Assembly: GCA_017480445.1 (NCBI GenBank) | Contig: JAFVAO010000069.1 | Location: 52,603 to 116,602, forward strand | Length of the DNA stretch: 64,000 nt | Source of the DNA: Lachnospiraceae bacterium | GTDB lineage: Bacteria; Bacillota; Clostridia; Lachnospirales; Lachnospiraceae | Direction: 5' to 3' | Part shown: positions 9,339-18,574 of the stretch, piece after piece | Numbering within the stretch: the stretch's first letter is position 1 | Layout of the letters: each line of letters starts with the position of its first letter | Notes under the pieces: generated by a model | Database searches by the model: none | Told to the model about the DNA's origin: nothing | Seen by the model: only the letters and a program-made list of their open reading frames with translations | Made by a program: the position numbers and the translations under genes

Positions 9339-11011
9339 TGCAGGAGATCCGAATTCTGGTCACGGGAGCCGGCAGACGTGTGGAACTGCTAAAGGCATTC
9401 CGACAGGCGGCGCTTGTATTGCATAAGGATTTGAAACTGTATGGCGCGGATATGGCCGGTACGGCACCGGCACTGTGTTACTGCGACTACACGCGGCGTG
9501 TGGTGGCCATGCGGGATCCGGGCTATATCGATCAGCTGCTCTCGATCTGTGCACAGGATCAGATCGACCTGTTGATGCCGACCATCGATACGGATCTGCT
9601 GGTGCTCGCCGAAAACAGGCAGCGTTTTGCGGACATCGGCGTGAACGTCTTGATCAGCAGGCCGGAAATGATCCGGATCTGCAGGGACAAAAATCTTACC
9701 TCACAGTTTTTTGTGGATTGCGGTCTGCAGGCACCGATGCCGGTGCATGACTATCGCACATATCAGGCGGGCTTTCCCGCGTTTATCAAGCCCAAGGACG
9801 GCAGCAGCAGCATCAATGCGTTCAAGGTGCACAATGAGAAAGAATTGCAGGAGTATGCCGAACGGATCGGCGAGTATGTGGTGCAGCCCTTTGTGGACGG
9901 CACGGAATATACCATCGATGTGTTCTGCGATTTTACGGGAAAACCGCTCAGTATCGTTCCCAGAGAGCGCATGGCGGTGCGCGCCGGAGAAGTCTTAAAA
10001 ACCAAAATCTGCATGGATCCGAGAATGATAGAGGAGGCCGGCAAACTGCTTGCGGTATTCCGCCCCTGCGGCCCTGTCACGATCCAGTTGATCCGAGAGC
10101 AGGAGACGGGAACGGATTATTTTATCGAGATCAATCCCCGATACGGCGGGGGAGCGCCTCTCTCCATGAAGGCGGGCGCAAGAAGCGCGGAAATGCTGCT
10201 ACAGCTTTTGGCCGGAGAGCCCTGTACGTATGCGGAGCAGATCGCGGACGGGGCAATCTACAGCCGGTTTGACGACAGCGTATGCATCGATGCAGGCACG
10301 CGGCCGGAGGCGGTGCGGGGCGTCATTTTCGACCTGGACGATACGCTGTACGCGGAGAGGGAATATGTGCGCTCCGGCTACCGGGCGGTGGCGCGTTATC
10401 TGCAAAACGACAGTTACGCGGACAAGCTCTGGCAATATTTTGCCAAAGGGCGGCCGGCGATCGACGGTCTCTTGACAGAGATCGGCAGAATGGATGAGAA
10501 AGAGAACTGTCTGGACGTGTACCGGACGCATCAGCCGGACATTCACCTGTATCCCGGCGCGCGGGAGCTGATCGAACAGCTGCGAAAGCAGGGCATCCGG
10601 GTCGGGATCCTCACGGACGGCAGACCGGACGGACAGCGGAAAAAGCTGCGGGCACTGCATCTGGACGAGCTGGTGGAGGATATCTGTATCACCGACGAAC
10701 TGGGCGGTGTGCAGTTTCGCAAACCCTGTGATATTGCCTACCGTATCCTGCAGACAAAGTGGCGGCTCGCACCGGAGCAGATCGTGTATGTGGGCGACAA
10801 CGCGCGGAAGGATTTCCAGGCGCCGGCACAGCTCGGTATGCAGCATCTGCATTTTGACAATCCGGAGGGACTCTACAGGGAACAGAACGATGGGATACGG
10901 GCGGCGCAGCAGGACGCGCAAAACGGAGGGCGCCGGCAGGTTTCCGGTTTTGCGGAGGTTGCGGAGCAGCTGTACCGCATGACTGATACGACAACATACA
11001 CGGAGAGATAA
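9338..11011 (+). CDS. ATP-grasp ligase fused to HAD hydrolase
   Basis: The start is ATG 9338, overlapping the upstream stop by one base; a TTG three bases earlier is less likely. Residues 1-310 form a carbamoyl-phosphate-synthase-like ATP-grasp ligase: RILVTGAGRRVELL at the N-terminus, FIKPKDGSSS (ATP loop), VVQPFVDGTEYTIDVF, and FIEINPRYGGGAPLS (Mg-binding Glu/Asn). From ~328 a HAD domain starts with VIFDLDDTLYAE (nucleophile DLD), then GILTDGRPDGQRKK and VYVGDNARKDFQAP. ATP-grasp members couple an acid to an amine or amino acid; the HAD part may remove a phosphate from the same compound. The substrate is unknown. Position between the starter transferase and LicD suggests an amino-acid or similar decoration of the glycan. 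Confidence 0.8.
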   Translation: MQEIRILVTGAGRRVELLKAFRQAALVLHKDLKLYGADMAGTAPALCYCDYTRRVVAMRDPGYIDQLLSICAQDQIDLLMPTIDTDLLVLAENRQRFADIGVNVLISRPEMIRICRDKNLTSQFFVDCGLQAPMPVHDYRTYQAGFPAFIKPKDGSSSINAFKVHNEKELQEYAERIGEYVVQPFVDGTEYTIDVFCDFTGKPLSIVPRERMAVRAGEVLKTKICMDPRMIEEAGKLLAVFRPCGPVTIQLIREQETGTDYFIEINPRYGGGAPLSMKAGARSAEMLLQLLAGEPCTYAEQIADGAIYSRFDDSVCIDAGTRPEAVRGVIFDLDDTLYAEREYVRSGYRAVARYLQNDSYADKLWQYFAKGRPAIDGLLTEIGRMDEKENCLDVYRTHQPDIHLYPGARELIEQLRKQGIRVGILTDGRPDGQRKKLRALHLDELVEDICITDELGGVQFRKPCDIAYRILQTKWRLAPEQIVYVGDNARKDFQAPAQLGMQHLHFDNPEGLYREQNDGIRAAQQDAQNGGRRQVSGFAEVAEQLYRMTDTTTYTER

Positions 11012-11012
11012 C

Positions 11013-11762
11013 ATGGTAGCAGAGAATCAATACGGAACGGCGGATATTCAGAACGAACTGTTGGAGCTGATGAAGATTTTCCACGCGTTCTGTGTCCGCA
11101 ATGAAATCAAATACAGCCTGTTCGGCGGATCGGGACTCGGCGCCGTCCGGCACAATGGATTTATCCCCTGGGATGACGATCTGGATATCTGCGTGGACAG
11201 GAAAAATTATCGTAAACTGCTGAAGCGCTTCCGCACCTGCGAGGGGTTAAGCATGCACCAGAATCTGTGGGTGAAGCGCATCCAGAAGATCGGCGCAGCG
11301 CCGATCCGCGGCTATGTGCCGACGCTGGACGTGTTTGTGATCGACAATGCGCCGGATGCGGCGATCCTTTTTCGGCTGAAGATCCTGCTGTTGTCCGTTT
11401 TGCAGGGGATGCTGAAGGAACACCGGAATTATGCACAGTTTGCATGGTATTACAAGGTGTTTCTCTTCATCACGCATGTGCTCGGCAGGCTGTTCCCGGT
11501 AAAGACGGTGCGGCGCTGGTACAACCGGGTGTCGCAGATCGGCAATGACAGGCCGACGCGCTATGTGCACAGCGCCAACGACACCTTCGCGGCGATTCGC
11601 ATCAAGTATAAGCGGGATACCTTCCGGAAGCTGGTGCTGCACCCGTTCGAGGACGCACAGTTCTATATACCGGAGGACTACGTGGATTATCTGACAGCCA
11701 GATACGGCGATTTCATGAAGCTGCCGGAGGAGCGCAACCGGAAGCCGCAGCATGCAAAATAA
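11013..11762 (+). CDS. LicD-family phospho-group transferase
   Basis: The LicD signature is clear: YSLFGGSGLGAVRHNGFIPW followed by DDDLDI (metal-binding Asp cluster) at residues ~32-57. Family members transfer phosphocholine, ribitol phosphate or a similar phospho-alcohol onto a glycan. At 249 residues the protein is about standard length. It starts one base after the ATP-grasp-HAD stop, with GGAGAG overlapping that stop, so the two genes are coupled. TagD is in the same gene series at 18.1 kb, which makes glycerol phosphate from CDP-glycerol a possible donor, but no choline or glycerol gene lies next to it. Donor identity is unresolved. Confidence 0.85.
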   Translation: MVAENQYGTADIQNELLELMKIFHAFCVRNEIKYSLFGGSGLGAVRHNGFIPWDDDLDICVDRKNYRKLLKRFRTCEGLSMHQNLWVKRIQKIGAAPIRGYVPTLDVFVIDNAPDAAILFRLKILLLSVLQGMLKEHRNYAQFAWYYKVFLFITHVLGRLFPVKTVRRWYNRVSQIGNDRPTRYVHSANDTFAAIRIKYKRDTFRKLVLHPFEDAQFYIPEDYVDYLTARYGDFMKLPEERNRKPQHAK

Positions 11763-11781
11763 GACAGGAGGGGACGAATCG

Positions 11782-12978
11782 ATGATTGCAGTGGAACTTT
11801 TCTTTTGGCTGGCCGGCTTTTGCATCGTGTGGGCGATGGCGGGCTATCAATATTCGCTGAAACTGTTAGACCGGCTGATCCCCAAGAGAGGGATCCGGAA
11901 AAATTATGAGGTAAAGCCCACTGTGACCGTCATGATCGTCGCGCACAATGAGGAGAAGGTCATCCGTAAGAAGCTGGAAAATGTGATCGCCAACGATTAT
12001 CCGGCGGACAAAATTGACTATCTGGTGACCTCGGACTACAGCACGGACCGTACGAATGAGATCGTGGAGACCTTTATCGCAGAGCATCCGTCGCTGCGGA
12101 TCCGCCTGTATCAGTCGGTGGAGCACAAGGGCAAGACCAACGCGCAGAACGAGGCGCAGAAGCTGGTGGACAGCGAGATTCTGGTGATGACGGACGCCAA
12201 CGCCATGTTCGCAGAAAACACCATCACCGAGCTTGCGGCGTGCTTCCCGTCAGAGCCCGAGGTGGCGTATGTGACGGGGAAGCTGCAGTACATCAACACC
12301 GACAACGACACGGCGGCAGCAGAGTCTCTATACTGGGAGGGTGACCTTGCACAGCGGCAGACCGAGAGCGATATCCGGACGATTACCGCCGGCAACGGCG
12401 CGGTCTACGCCTGTAGGAACGCGTGGTATTTTGACTGTGATCCCATCAAGGGACATGACGCGCAGATGCCTCGCTATTACGGACTGCAAGGGCTGCGGGC
12501 GGTTTACAATCCCGATGCCGTCGCCTATGAAAAAGCGGGCGAAGTGATCGAGGATGAATTCAAGCGAAAGGTGCGGATGAACCGGGGGATTCTCCCGGGC
12601 ATCAAGGATGCACTGCCGTGTATCAATATTTTCCGGCATGGGTGGTTTGCCTACTTTTATTTCGGACACCGTCTCTGCAGAAGACTTCTGTGGATCGCAC
12701 ATGCGGTTCTGTACGCGGCGTCAGGGCTGCTTGCCGTGTTTCATGTGGCCCGCAGGGGATGCAGGACGTTGAAGTCCTGGCTCTACGCGGCAGCGTTTGT
12801 GGGACAGACGCTCTTTTTGGCGGCAGCGGGGATCGCATTGCTTGTCAAAGCGAAAAAGAAGCCGCTTCAAATGGCCGGCTATTATACCATGACGGTAGCT
12901 GCCCAGTGGGTCGGCGTGTACAATTGCCTGACCGGCAAATCCAAGGCTGTCTGGGAAAAGGCAGAGACGACGAGATAG
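11782..12978 (+). CDS. Membrane GT2 glycosyltransferase
   Basis: ATG 11782 is preceded at seven bases by AGGAGGGG and gives a 398-residue protein; the open frame reaches 30 bases further upstream into licD. It has one N-terminal membrane helix, a GT2 catalytic domain (TVMIVAHNEEKVIRKKLENV, DYSTDRT, then the metal-binding VMTDANAMF), and three C-terminal hydrophobic segments. The order resembles processive synthases, but only a weak QRQ-type motif (AQRQTESDI) is seen, and the usual acceptor motif after it is not obvious. It is expected to add a sugar to the lipid-linked repeat unit at the membrane. The sugar is unknown. Confidence 0.82.
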   Translation: MIAVELFFWLAGFCIVWAMAGYQYSLKLLDRLIPKRGIRKNYEVKPTVTVMIVAHNEEKVIRKKLENVIANDYPADKIDYLVTSDYSTDRTNEIVETFIAEHPSLRIRLYQSVEHKGKTNAQNEAQKLVDSEILVMTDANAMFAENTITELAACFPSEPEVAYVTGKLQYINTDNDTAAAESLYWEGDLAQRQTESDIRTITAGNGAVYACRNAWYFDCDPIKGHDAQMPRYYGLQGLRAVYNPDAVAYEKAGEVIEDEFKRKVRMNRGILPGIKDALPCINIFRHGWFAYFYFGHRLCRRLLWIAHAVLYAASGLLAVFHVARRGCRTLKSWLYAAAFVGQTLFLAAAGIALLVKAKKKPLQMAGYYTMTVAAQWVGVYNCLTGKSKAVWEKAETTR

Positions 12979-12993
12979 GGTGGTGACGGAGCA

Positions 12994-14121
12994 ATGAAGG
13001 TCCTGCATATCAATTGCAATTATCTGACGACGGTGCTGCATCAGACCATGATCGAGCATCTGGACGAGCAAGGAGTGGAAAGCACGGTGTTCGCCCCGAC
13101 CTGGTCCTTAGAGAAGGCGGCGATCAAGCCCAACACGAATGTGGTGGCGAAGGAGTGTTTCCACTACAAGGATCGGTATGTATTTCACTATAAACAGGGC
13201 AAGATCAGGCAAGCGCTGGAACAGGCGGTGGATGTGTCCTCCTTTGACTGCATCCACGCCTATACGGTCTTTACGGACGGCAATTGCGCGAGAACCCTTT
13301 CGGCACAATACGGGATTCCGTATGTGGTCGCGGTGCGCTCCACGGATGTACATGCGTTTTTTACCAAAATGGTACACCTGCGGGGACTGGGCGTCCGTAT
13401 CCTGCGGGATGCAGGAGCTGTTTTTTTTCTGAGTGAACCCTATCGCCAGCTGGTGCTTCGGAAATTTGTGCCGAAGCAGTACCGTGTGGAGATCCTGACC
13501 AAATCGTATATCATCGGCAACGGGATAGACGATTTCTGGCATGAAAATGTCTGCAAGGACACCGGTATGGCGCGCCTGAACCGGATTGCGGCCAGAGAAC
13601 TGCGCCTGATCTATGCGGGCAGGATCAACCGGAGGAAAAATTTGCCGACGACGCTGAAGGCCGTACAGATTCTGCGTGAGAGAGGGTATCAGGTCACGTT
13701 TCGGGTGGTCGGCAAAGTGGAGGATCAGGAGATCTTTGACGCGCTCTTGAAGGATCCGGCGGTGGTCTATGTCAAACAGCAGCCCAAGGAGCGCCTGATT
13801 GAACAGTATCGGAAAAGCGATGTGTTCGTGATGCCATCCTACAAGGAGACGTTCGGCCTTGTCTATGCGGAGGCGATGAGTCAGGGGCTGCCGGTGATCT
13901 ATACAAGAGGGCAGGGCTTCGACGGACAGATACCGGAGGGCAGAGCGGGATTTTCTGTAAATGCCGAGGATTCGGCGGAGATCGCCGACAAGATCGAAAA
14001 GATCCTGGCCAATTATGCGGATATGTCGCAGGCGGCGATCCGCTACATCGACCGGTTCCGGTGGGATGATATCTGTCAGAAATATGTACAGATTTATGAG
14101 CGGATTTTGAATCAGGGATGA
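12994..14121 (+). CDS. GT4-type glycosyltransferase (GT-B fold)
   Basis: The 375-residue protein has two Rossmann-like halves. The C-terminal half carries the donor-binding signatures: LIYAGRINRRKNLPTTLKAV, a VMPSYKETFGLVYAEAMSQG stretch with the E-x7-E pattern (ETFGLVYAE), and GLPVIYTRGQGFDG. This is the retaining GT4/Glycos_transf_1 pattern. It lies 15 bases downstream of the previous glycosyltransferase with a GACGGAG ribosome site and likely adds the next sugar in the cytoplasm. Confidence 0.88.
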   Translation: MKVLHINCNYLTTVLHQTMIEHLDEQGVESTVFAPTWSLEKAAIKPNTNVVAKECFHYKDRYVFHYKQGKIRQALEQAVDVSSFDCIHAYTVFTDGNCARTLSAQYGIPYVVAVRSTDVHAFFTKMVHLRGLGVRILRDAGAVFFLSEPYRQLVLRKFVPKQYRVEILTKSYIIGNGIDDFWHENVCKDTGMARLNRIAARELRLIYAGRINRRKNLPTTLKAVQILRERGYQVTFRVVGKVEDQEIFDALLKDPAVVYVKQQPKERLIEQYRKSDVFVMPSYKETFGLVYAEAMSQGLPVIYTRGQGFDGQIPEGRAGFSVNAEDSAEIADKIEKILANYADMSQAAIRYIDRFRWDDICQKYVQIYERILNQG

Positions 14122-14157
14122 GCGGGCGGTGTTCCCGCGAAGAAAGGAATGTACGAC

Positions 14158-15348
14158 GTGGCAAAAACAATACTGATCACGGGCGGACAATTGTATAACA
14201 AGGGCGCGCAGGCGATGATCTTCATCACAGTGGATGAGTTGACGAAACGGTTTCCGGACAGGGAGATCGTGGTGGTCTCCAATATGGATTACCGGCGCAG
14301 TGCAGAGGATAAGGCGCAGTACCGGTTCCGCATCCTGAAGTTTCCTAAGCCGCTTTCGATGCTGCTTCTGCAGACCGCGCCCGGAAAGTGGTGGTACAGC
14401 CGCTTTGGCGACGCACCGACGCGGGAATTCCTGGAGGCGCTGCAGCATTCCGAGGCGATGATCAATGTGAGCGGTTATGCGCTCGGCTCCAACTGGGGAT
14501 ACAAGAGGAGTATTTACTATATGACGATGATCGGGCTGGCGCGCTCGGTACATGCGGCCGTGTATCTGATGCCACAGTCCTTTGGACCGTTTGCCTATCG
14601 CGGGTTGTTGGCACCTGTCATGAACCGGATGATCCGAAAAGGGCTCCGGTATCCCAAGGCGGTCTGGTGTCGGGAAAAAGAGGGACTGGATCTTTTGGTA
14701 CAGCGCTACCATCTGGAGCAGGCGTGCTGCAAACCGGATCTGGTATTGCAAAACACCGGTATCCATCTGGAGCCGATCTACCGGCAGGAGCCGGCACTCA
14801 CCGTGCCTGCCGTGCCGGCGGGGAGCGTTGCGGTGATCCCCAATTGCAAGACACTTTTGTACGGCAAGGAGGATGCATTGTACGCACTCTATGCGGCGCT
14901 GACAAAGCATCTGCTGGAGCAGGGCAAAACCGTCTGTTACGTGCATCATTCCGCAGAGGATATTCGGATCTGCCGCAAGCTGAAGCAGGACTATTTTGCG
15001 GATGCAGGCGACGTGCAGTTGATTGAGCAGGAGCTGAGCTGCATAGAGTTCGATCAATTTGTAAAACAGTTTGATTATGTGATTGCCTCGCGTTTTCACG
15101 CGATCGTACACGCCTATAAAAACGGTGTGCCGGCGATTGCGCTGGGGTGGGCGACCAAATACCGGGAGCTGCTGGCGTTGTTTGATCAGGAGGCCTTTCG
15201 TTTTGATGTGCGGGGGGAGATTGACACAGCGCGGTTTTTGCAGGCAGTACAGGAGATGGAGCAGCGGCATGAAGCGATATCTGCCGCGATCCTGCACAAG
15301 CTGGAGGACATCCGCAAAGAAAATGTGTATGAGTTGATAAAACTTTGA
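14158..15348 (+). CDS. Polysaccharide pyruvyltransferase family protein
   Basis: GTG 14158 is preferred over ATG 14149, because the AGGA ribosome site at 14145-14148 abuts the ATG but is nine bases from the GTG. The 396-residue product opens with ILITGGQLYNKGAQAM, a hallmark of the PS_pyruv_trans (CsaB/WcaK) family, has YLMPQSFGPFA midway, and ends with ASRFHAIVHAYKNGVPAIA, the conserved SxRxH region that binds the PEP donor. It would add a pyruvate ketal to a sugar of the repeat unit. A short hairpin (GCGGG/CCCGC, 14122-14139) lies just before the ribosome site. Many Clostridia pair this family with a flippase and an FrhB-like Fe-S protein, as here. Confidence 0.85.
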   Translation: MAKTILITGGQLYNKGAQAMIFITVDELTKRFPDREIVVVSNMDYRRSAEDKAQYRFRILKFPKPLSMLLLQTAPGKWWYSRFGDAPTREFLEALQHSEAMINVSGYALGSNWGYKRSIYYMTMIGLARSVHAAVYLMPQSFGPFAYRGLLAPVMNRMIRKGLRYPKAVWCREKEGLDLLVQRYHLEQACCKPDLVLQNTGIHLEPIYRQEPALTVPAVPAGSVAVIPNCKTLLYGKEDALYALYAALTKHLLEQGKTVCYVHHSAEDIRICRKLKQDYFADAGDVQLIEQELSCIEFDQFVKQFDYVIASRFHAIVHAYKNGVPAIALGWATKYRELLALFDQEAFRFDVRGEIDTARFLQAVQEMEQRHEAISAAILHKLEDIRKENVYELIKL

Positions 15349-15371
15349 GCGGAAGGTGGAGAGACGACAGG

Positions 15372-16892
15372 ATGGCAGATTCAAGAAGTAAAAACGCGTC
15401 ACGCAATATAGTGTTTGCCTTTGCGAATAAGACGGTCACACTGTTGCTGCCGTTTATCTCCAGAACGATCATTCTGTATCTGATGGGGGAGGAGTTTCTG
15501 GGGATCGGCAGTCTGTTCACTGCGGTGCTGAGTTTTCTTAGTCTGACTGAGCTGGGCGTGGGATCTGCGATCGTGTATGCCATGTATGAACCGATCGCCA
15601 GAGGGGATCGCACCAAAATCTGTGCGCTGCTCAGTTACTATAAAAAGATTTATCAGCGGATCGGCTTTGCCATGCTGGGGATCGGCACGGTGCTGCTTCC
15701 CTTTATTCCATACCTGATCAAGGGAGAGCCGCCCGCGGGGGCCAATGCCTATGTTCTGTTCTATCTCTATCTGATCAACTCTGTGGTCAGCTATTTTTTT
15801 GCAGGGTATAAGCAGAGCCTTCTCAGCGCGCATCAGCGCTCGGATGTGATCAGCAAGATCGCGATGGCGACGACGGTGTTCGTACAGATGATGCAGATCC
15901 TGGTGATCGTAGTGTTCCGCAATTTTTATGTGTATGCTTTTGTGCCGATTCTGGGCACGTTGCTCACCAATGTGTTGAACCTCGTTATGACCAACCGGAT
16001 GTATCCGGAGCTTGTCTGTGCAGGAGAGCCGGAGGAGGCGGATCGCAAGGCGATCGAGAAGCGGTTGAGCGGTCTGATCGGTACGAAACTTAACTCTATC
16101 GTGGTACACTCGGCGGATATGATGGTGGTGTCCGCGTTTTTGGGATTGACAGCGACGGCTGTCTACAGTAATTATTATTATGTGATCAACGCGGTGTACG
16201 CGTTCCTGCAATTGTTTTTTTCCTCGCTGACAGCGGGGGTGGGCAACAGTCTGATCACGGAGACGAAAGAAAAAAATTACAGGCTGTATCGGAAGATCAG
16301 CTTCATCAATGCATGGTTCACCGGTTGGTGCTGCGTGTGCCTGCTTTGCCTGATGCATCCGTTCATGAGTCTGTGGGCGGGTGAGGATCTGACCTATCCG
16401 CTGGGGATTGAGGCGATGCTCGTGCTGTATTTTTTTGTATATACGATCCAGCGCACCATGCTGGTGTTCAAGGATGCGGCCGGCATCTGGTATGAGGACC
16501 GGTTTCGTCCGTATGTGTGCATGATCCTCAATCTGTTCCTCAACATTGTGCTGGTCACACGCATCGGAATCTATGGTGTGGTGGGATCATCGGTGGCAGC
16601 GTTTCTGATCTCCATCCCCTGGGTGAGTACGACCATGTTTCGGGCGCTGTTCCGGAAGGGGAATTGGCAAAATCTGTTGTCCATCGGTTATTATGCTGTG
16701 GTGACGACGGCGGTTTCGGCGCTCACCTATTGGCTTGTCGCCCCCCTGCCGGGCGGCGTGGCGGGCATTGCGATGCGTCTGGGTGTGTGTGTGATCGTGC
16801 CGAATCTGCTTTTTTTGGTGTGTTACGGTTTCAAACCGGAATTTCGGGAAGTGCTGCATATGCTGTCTGCAAGGGTTAGGAGGCGCAAATGA
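15372..16892 (+). CDS. Wzx-like polysaccharide flippase (MOP superfamily)
   Basis: The protein (506 residues from ATG 15372; the frame is open 27 bases earlier but lacks a ribosome site there) has about 12-14 hydrophobic segments with the N-terminal pattern NIVFAFANKTVTLLLPFISR seen in Wzx/RfbX-type exporters. These proteins move undecaprenyl-linked repeat units from the inner to the outer leaflet. It overlaps the next gene by ATGA, so the two are translationally coupled. Together with the two Wzy-like genes at 2-5.4 kb this makes a Wzx/Wzy-type export route likely for the first half of the locus. Confidence 0.88.
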   Translation: MADSRSKNASRNIVFAFANKTVTLLLPFISRTIILYLMGEEFLGIGSLFTAVLSFLSLTELGVGSAIVYAMYEPIARGDRTKICALLSYYKKIYQRIGFAMLGIGTVLLPFIPYLIKGEPPAGANAYVLFYLYLINSVVSYFFAGYKQSLLSAHQRSDVISKIAMATTVFVQMMQILVIVVFRNFYVYAFVPILGTLLTNVLNLVMTNRMYPELVCAGEPEEADRKAIEKRLSGLIGTKLNSIVVHSADMMVVSAFLGLTATAVYSNYYYVINAVYAFLQLFFSSLTAGVGNSLITETKEKNYRLYRKISFINAWFTGWCCVCLLCLMHPFMSLWAGEDLTYPLGIEAMLVLYFFVYTIQRTMLVFKDAAGIWYEDRFRPYVCMILNLFLNIVLVTRIGIYGVVGSSVAAFLISIPWVSTTMFRALFRKGNWQNLLSIGYYAVVTTAVSALTYWLVAPLPGGVAGIAMRLGVCVIVPNLLFLVCYGFKPEFREVLHMLSARVRRRK

Positions 16893-18106
16893 ATTCCGTT
16901 CAGGATATTTGGGATGCACATATCTGCTGCGGATGCGGGATCTGTGCGGCGGTCTGTCCGCAGCAGGCGATCCGGCACGTGATCCATGAGAATGGGTGTG
17001 CAGGGCCTGCAATCAACGAAAATTGTGTGCACTGCGGACGCTGTAAAAAGGTCTGTCCGCAGGAGGCACTATTAACGGGGGACACGACACCGGAGACAGC
17101 TGCGATCGGACCGCTTCTGTCCTGTTTTACCGCGCGAGCCAGGGATGAAAAGATGTCAGACAATGGCACGTCCGGCGGTTTTGTGACGGCGCTCATCCGG
17201 TTCCTTTTGGAGACGAAAGCGTATGACGCGGCGTTTTTAACAGACACGCACACGTATCGGGACGCACCGGGGACGCGGCGGATACAGTTGGTATCGGAGC
17301 TTGCCGCCACGCAAAAATCCCGCTACGTCCAAGTGGCGCATACGGATGAGATCGCCTATATCGTACAGCATCGGGAGGAACGGCTGATCCTGGTCGGGAC
17401 GCCCTGCTATCTGCGCGGCTTTCTCAAGGTTGTGGAACAGTATGGACTGGACAGAGCGCAATACCTGCTGATCGGGCTGTTTTGTGACAAAACCATGACC
17501 GCGCACGTGTGGGGATATTTTGATACGATCTTCGCGGAGGGGAAGCTGGCGGCGATGCATTTTCGCGCCAAGGAACAAAAGGGCTGGCCGGGAGATGTCA
17601 AGCTGATCGGGCAGGATGAGCAGGTACAGTTTCTGGATCGCGCGGAACGCGTGGGCGTGAAAGAGTATTTCGTCCCGGAGAGCTGTCTGTACTGCACGGA
17701 TAAGCTGAATACTTCGGCGGATCTGTCGGTGGGAGATAATTATATCTCCGGGCGGAAAGATGCCCGGGGAAGCAATACGGTGCTCATCCGGACGGAGCGG
17801 GCAGCTGCCGTCTGGGAGCAGGCGAAGGAAGCATTCGTGTATGAGACCTGCACACCGGCACAGGTGGTGCAGAGCCAGCATCTGGAACGCAAGGAGCAGA
17901 ACAGCCAGTTCCTGACGTATAAGCGGGAGGCATCGACGGCAAAAGCATATGAGCAGGCGCTCCGGCGGATGCGGCTCGGCGAGCAGAGACAGTACGAAGC
18001 GATTCATGCAGAAGTGCAGGCAAAACGCAGAAAGCAGGCGGCGCTTGTCCATCGTCTGGCATCCGGCTGCAAACGATTTTTCAAACAAAAGGGACATAGA
18101 AAGTAG
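16889..18106 (+). CDS. FrhB-like Fe-S protein (coenzyme F420 hydrogenase beta family)
   Basis: The N-terminus carries two ferredoxin-type clusters, CCGCGICAAVCP and CVHCGRCKKVCP (residues ~11-55). These are followed by an FrhB_FdhB domain with DNGTSGGFVTALIRF, GTPCYLRGFL and CLYCTDKLN-type Cys motifs, then a charged C-terminal tail. Relatives in glycan loci sit beside pyruvyltransferases and flippases, as here; their reaction is still not established, although reductive sugar modification is often suggested. No F420 biosynthesis genes are visible. The start overlaps the flippase stop (ATGA at 16889). Family call is firm and function open. Confidence 0.85.
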   Translation: MNSVQDIWDAHICCGCGICAAVCPQQAIRHVIHENGCAGPAINENCVHCGRCKKVCPQEALLTGDTTPETAAIGPLLSCFTARARDEKMSDNGTSGGFVTALIRFLLETKAYDAAFLTDTHTYRDAPGTRRIQLVSELAATQKSRYVQVAHTDEIAYIVQHREERLILVGTPCYLRGFLKVVEQYGLDRAQYLLIGLFCDKTMTAHVWGYFDTIFAEGKLAAMHFRAKEQKGWPGDVKLIGQDEQVQFLDRAERVGVKEYFVPESCLYCTDKLNTSADLSVGDNYISGRKDARGSNTVLIRTERAAAVWEQAKEAFVYETCTPAQVVQSQHLERKEQNSQFLTYKREASTAKAYEQALRRMRLGEQRQYEAIHAEVQAKRRKQAALVHRLASGCKRFFKQKGHRK

Positions 18107-18119
18107 TTGAGGGAAAACA

Positions 18120-18512
18120 TTGAGAAGAGTGATCACTTACGGAACATTTGATTTGCTGCATTACGGACACATCAATCTCCTGCGGCGGGCAAAGGCCCTG
18201 GGAGATTATCTGATCGTGTGCCTTTCCACGGACGAATTCAACTGGAATGAAAAGCACAAGAAATGCTATTTTACCTATGAACAGAGAAAGGGGCTGCTGG
18301 AGGCGATCCGGTACGTGGATCTGGTGATTCCGGAGGAAAACTGGGACCAGAAGAAAACCGACGTCCACGAGTACCACATCGACACGTTTGTAATGGGGGA
18401 TGACTGGGAAGGAAAATTTGATTTTCTGCGGGACGAGGGGGTCGAGGTCGTCTATCTGCCCCGCACGCCGGAGATCAGTTCCTCACAGATCAAGGCGGAC
18501 CTGAAGGTGTGA
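18120..18512 (+). CDS. tagD: Glycerol-3-phosphate cytidylyltransferase
   Basis: The 130-residue protein is a near-textbook TagD: VITYGTFDLLHYGHINLL at the N-terminus (HxGH nucleotidyltransferase motif), FVMGDDWEGKFDFL, and YLPRTPEISSSQIK (ISSSxIK motif). It makes CDP-glycerol from CTP and glycerol 3-phosphate. The start is TTG 18120, with GAGGGA at 18109-18114. CDP-glycerol would feed glycerol-phosphate decoration of the glycan or teichoic acid; no CDP-glycerol polymerase (TagB/TagF) is visible in this window, so LicD or an outside enzyme would be the user. Confidence 0.93.
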   Translation: MRRVITYGTFDLLHYGHINLLRRAKALGDYLIVCLSTDEFNWNEKHKKCYFTYEQRKGLLEAIRYVDLVIPEENWDQKKTDVHEYHIDTFVMGDDWEGKFDFLRDEGVEVVYLPRTPEISSSQIKADLKV

Positions 18513-18574
18513 GACAGGGCGGTATATTCGCACACAATTTCTGAATGATAGATATAGTACGAGAGGAACAGCGT

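Noticed and set aside
14122-14139. Hairpin as an intrinsic terminator before the pyruvyltransferase gene
   Set aside because: Only five base pairs and no following T run; more likely a minor coupling structure.
13108-15402. Very long minus-strand reading frame (about 760 codons)
   Set aside because: It is antisense to the GT4 and pyruvyltransferase genes, whose motifs are unmistakable. High-GC codon use leaves long open frames opposite real genes; the antisense translation is His/Arg/Gln-rich without domain patterns.
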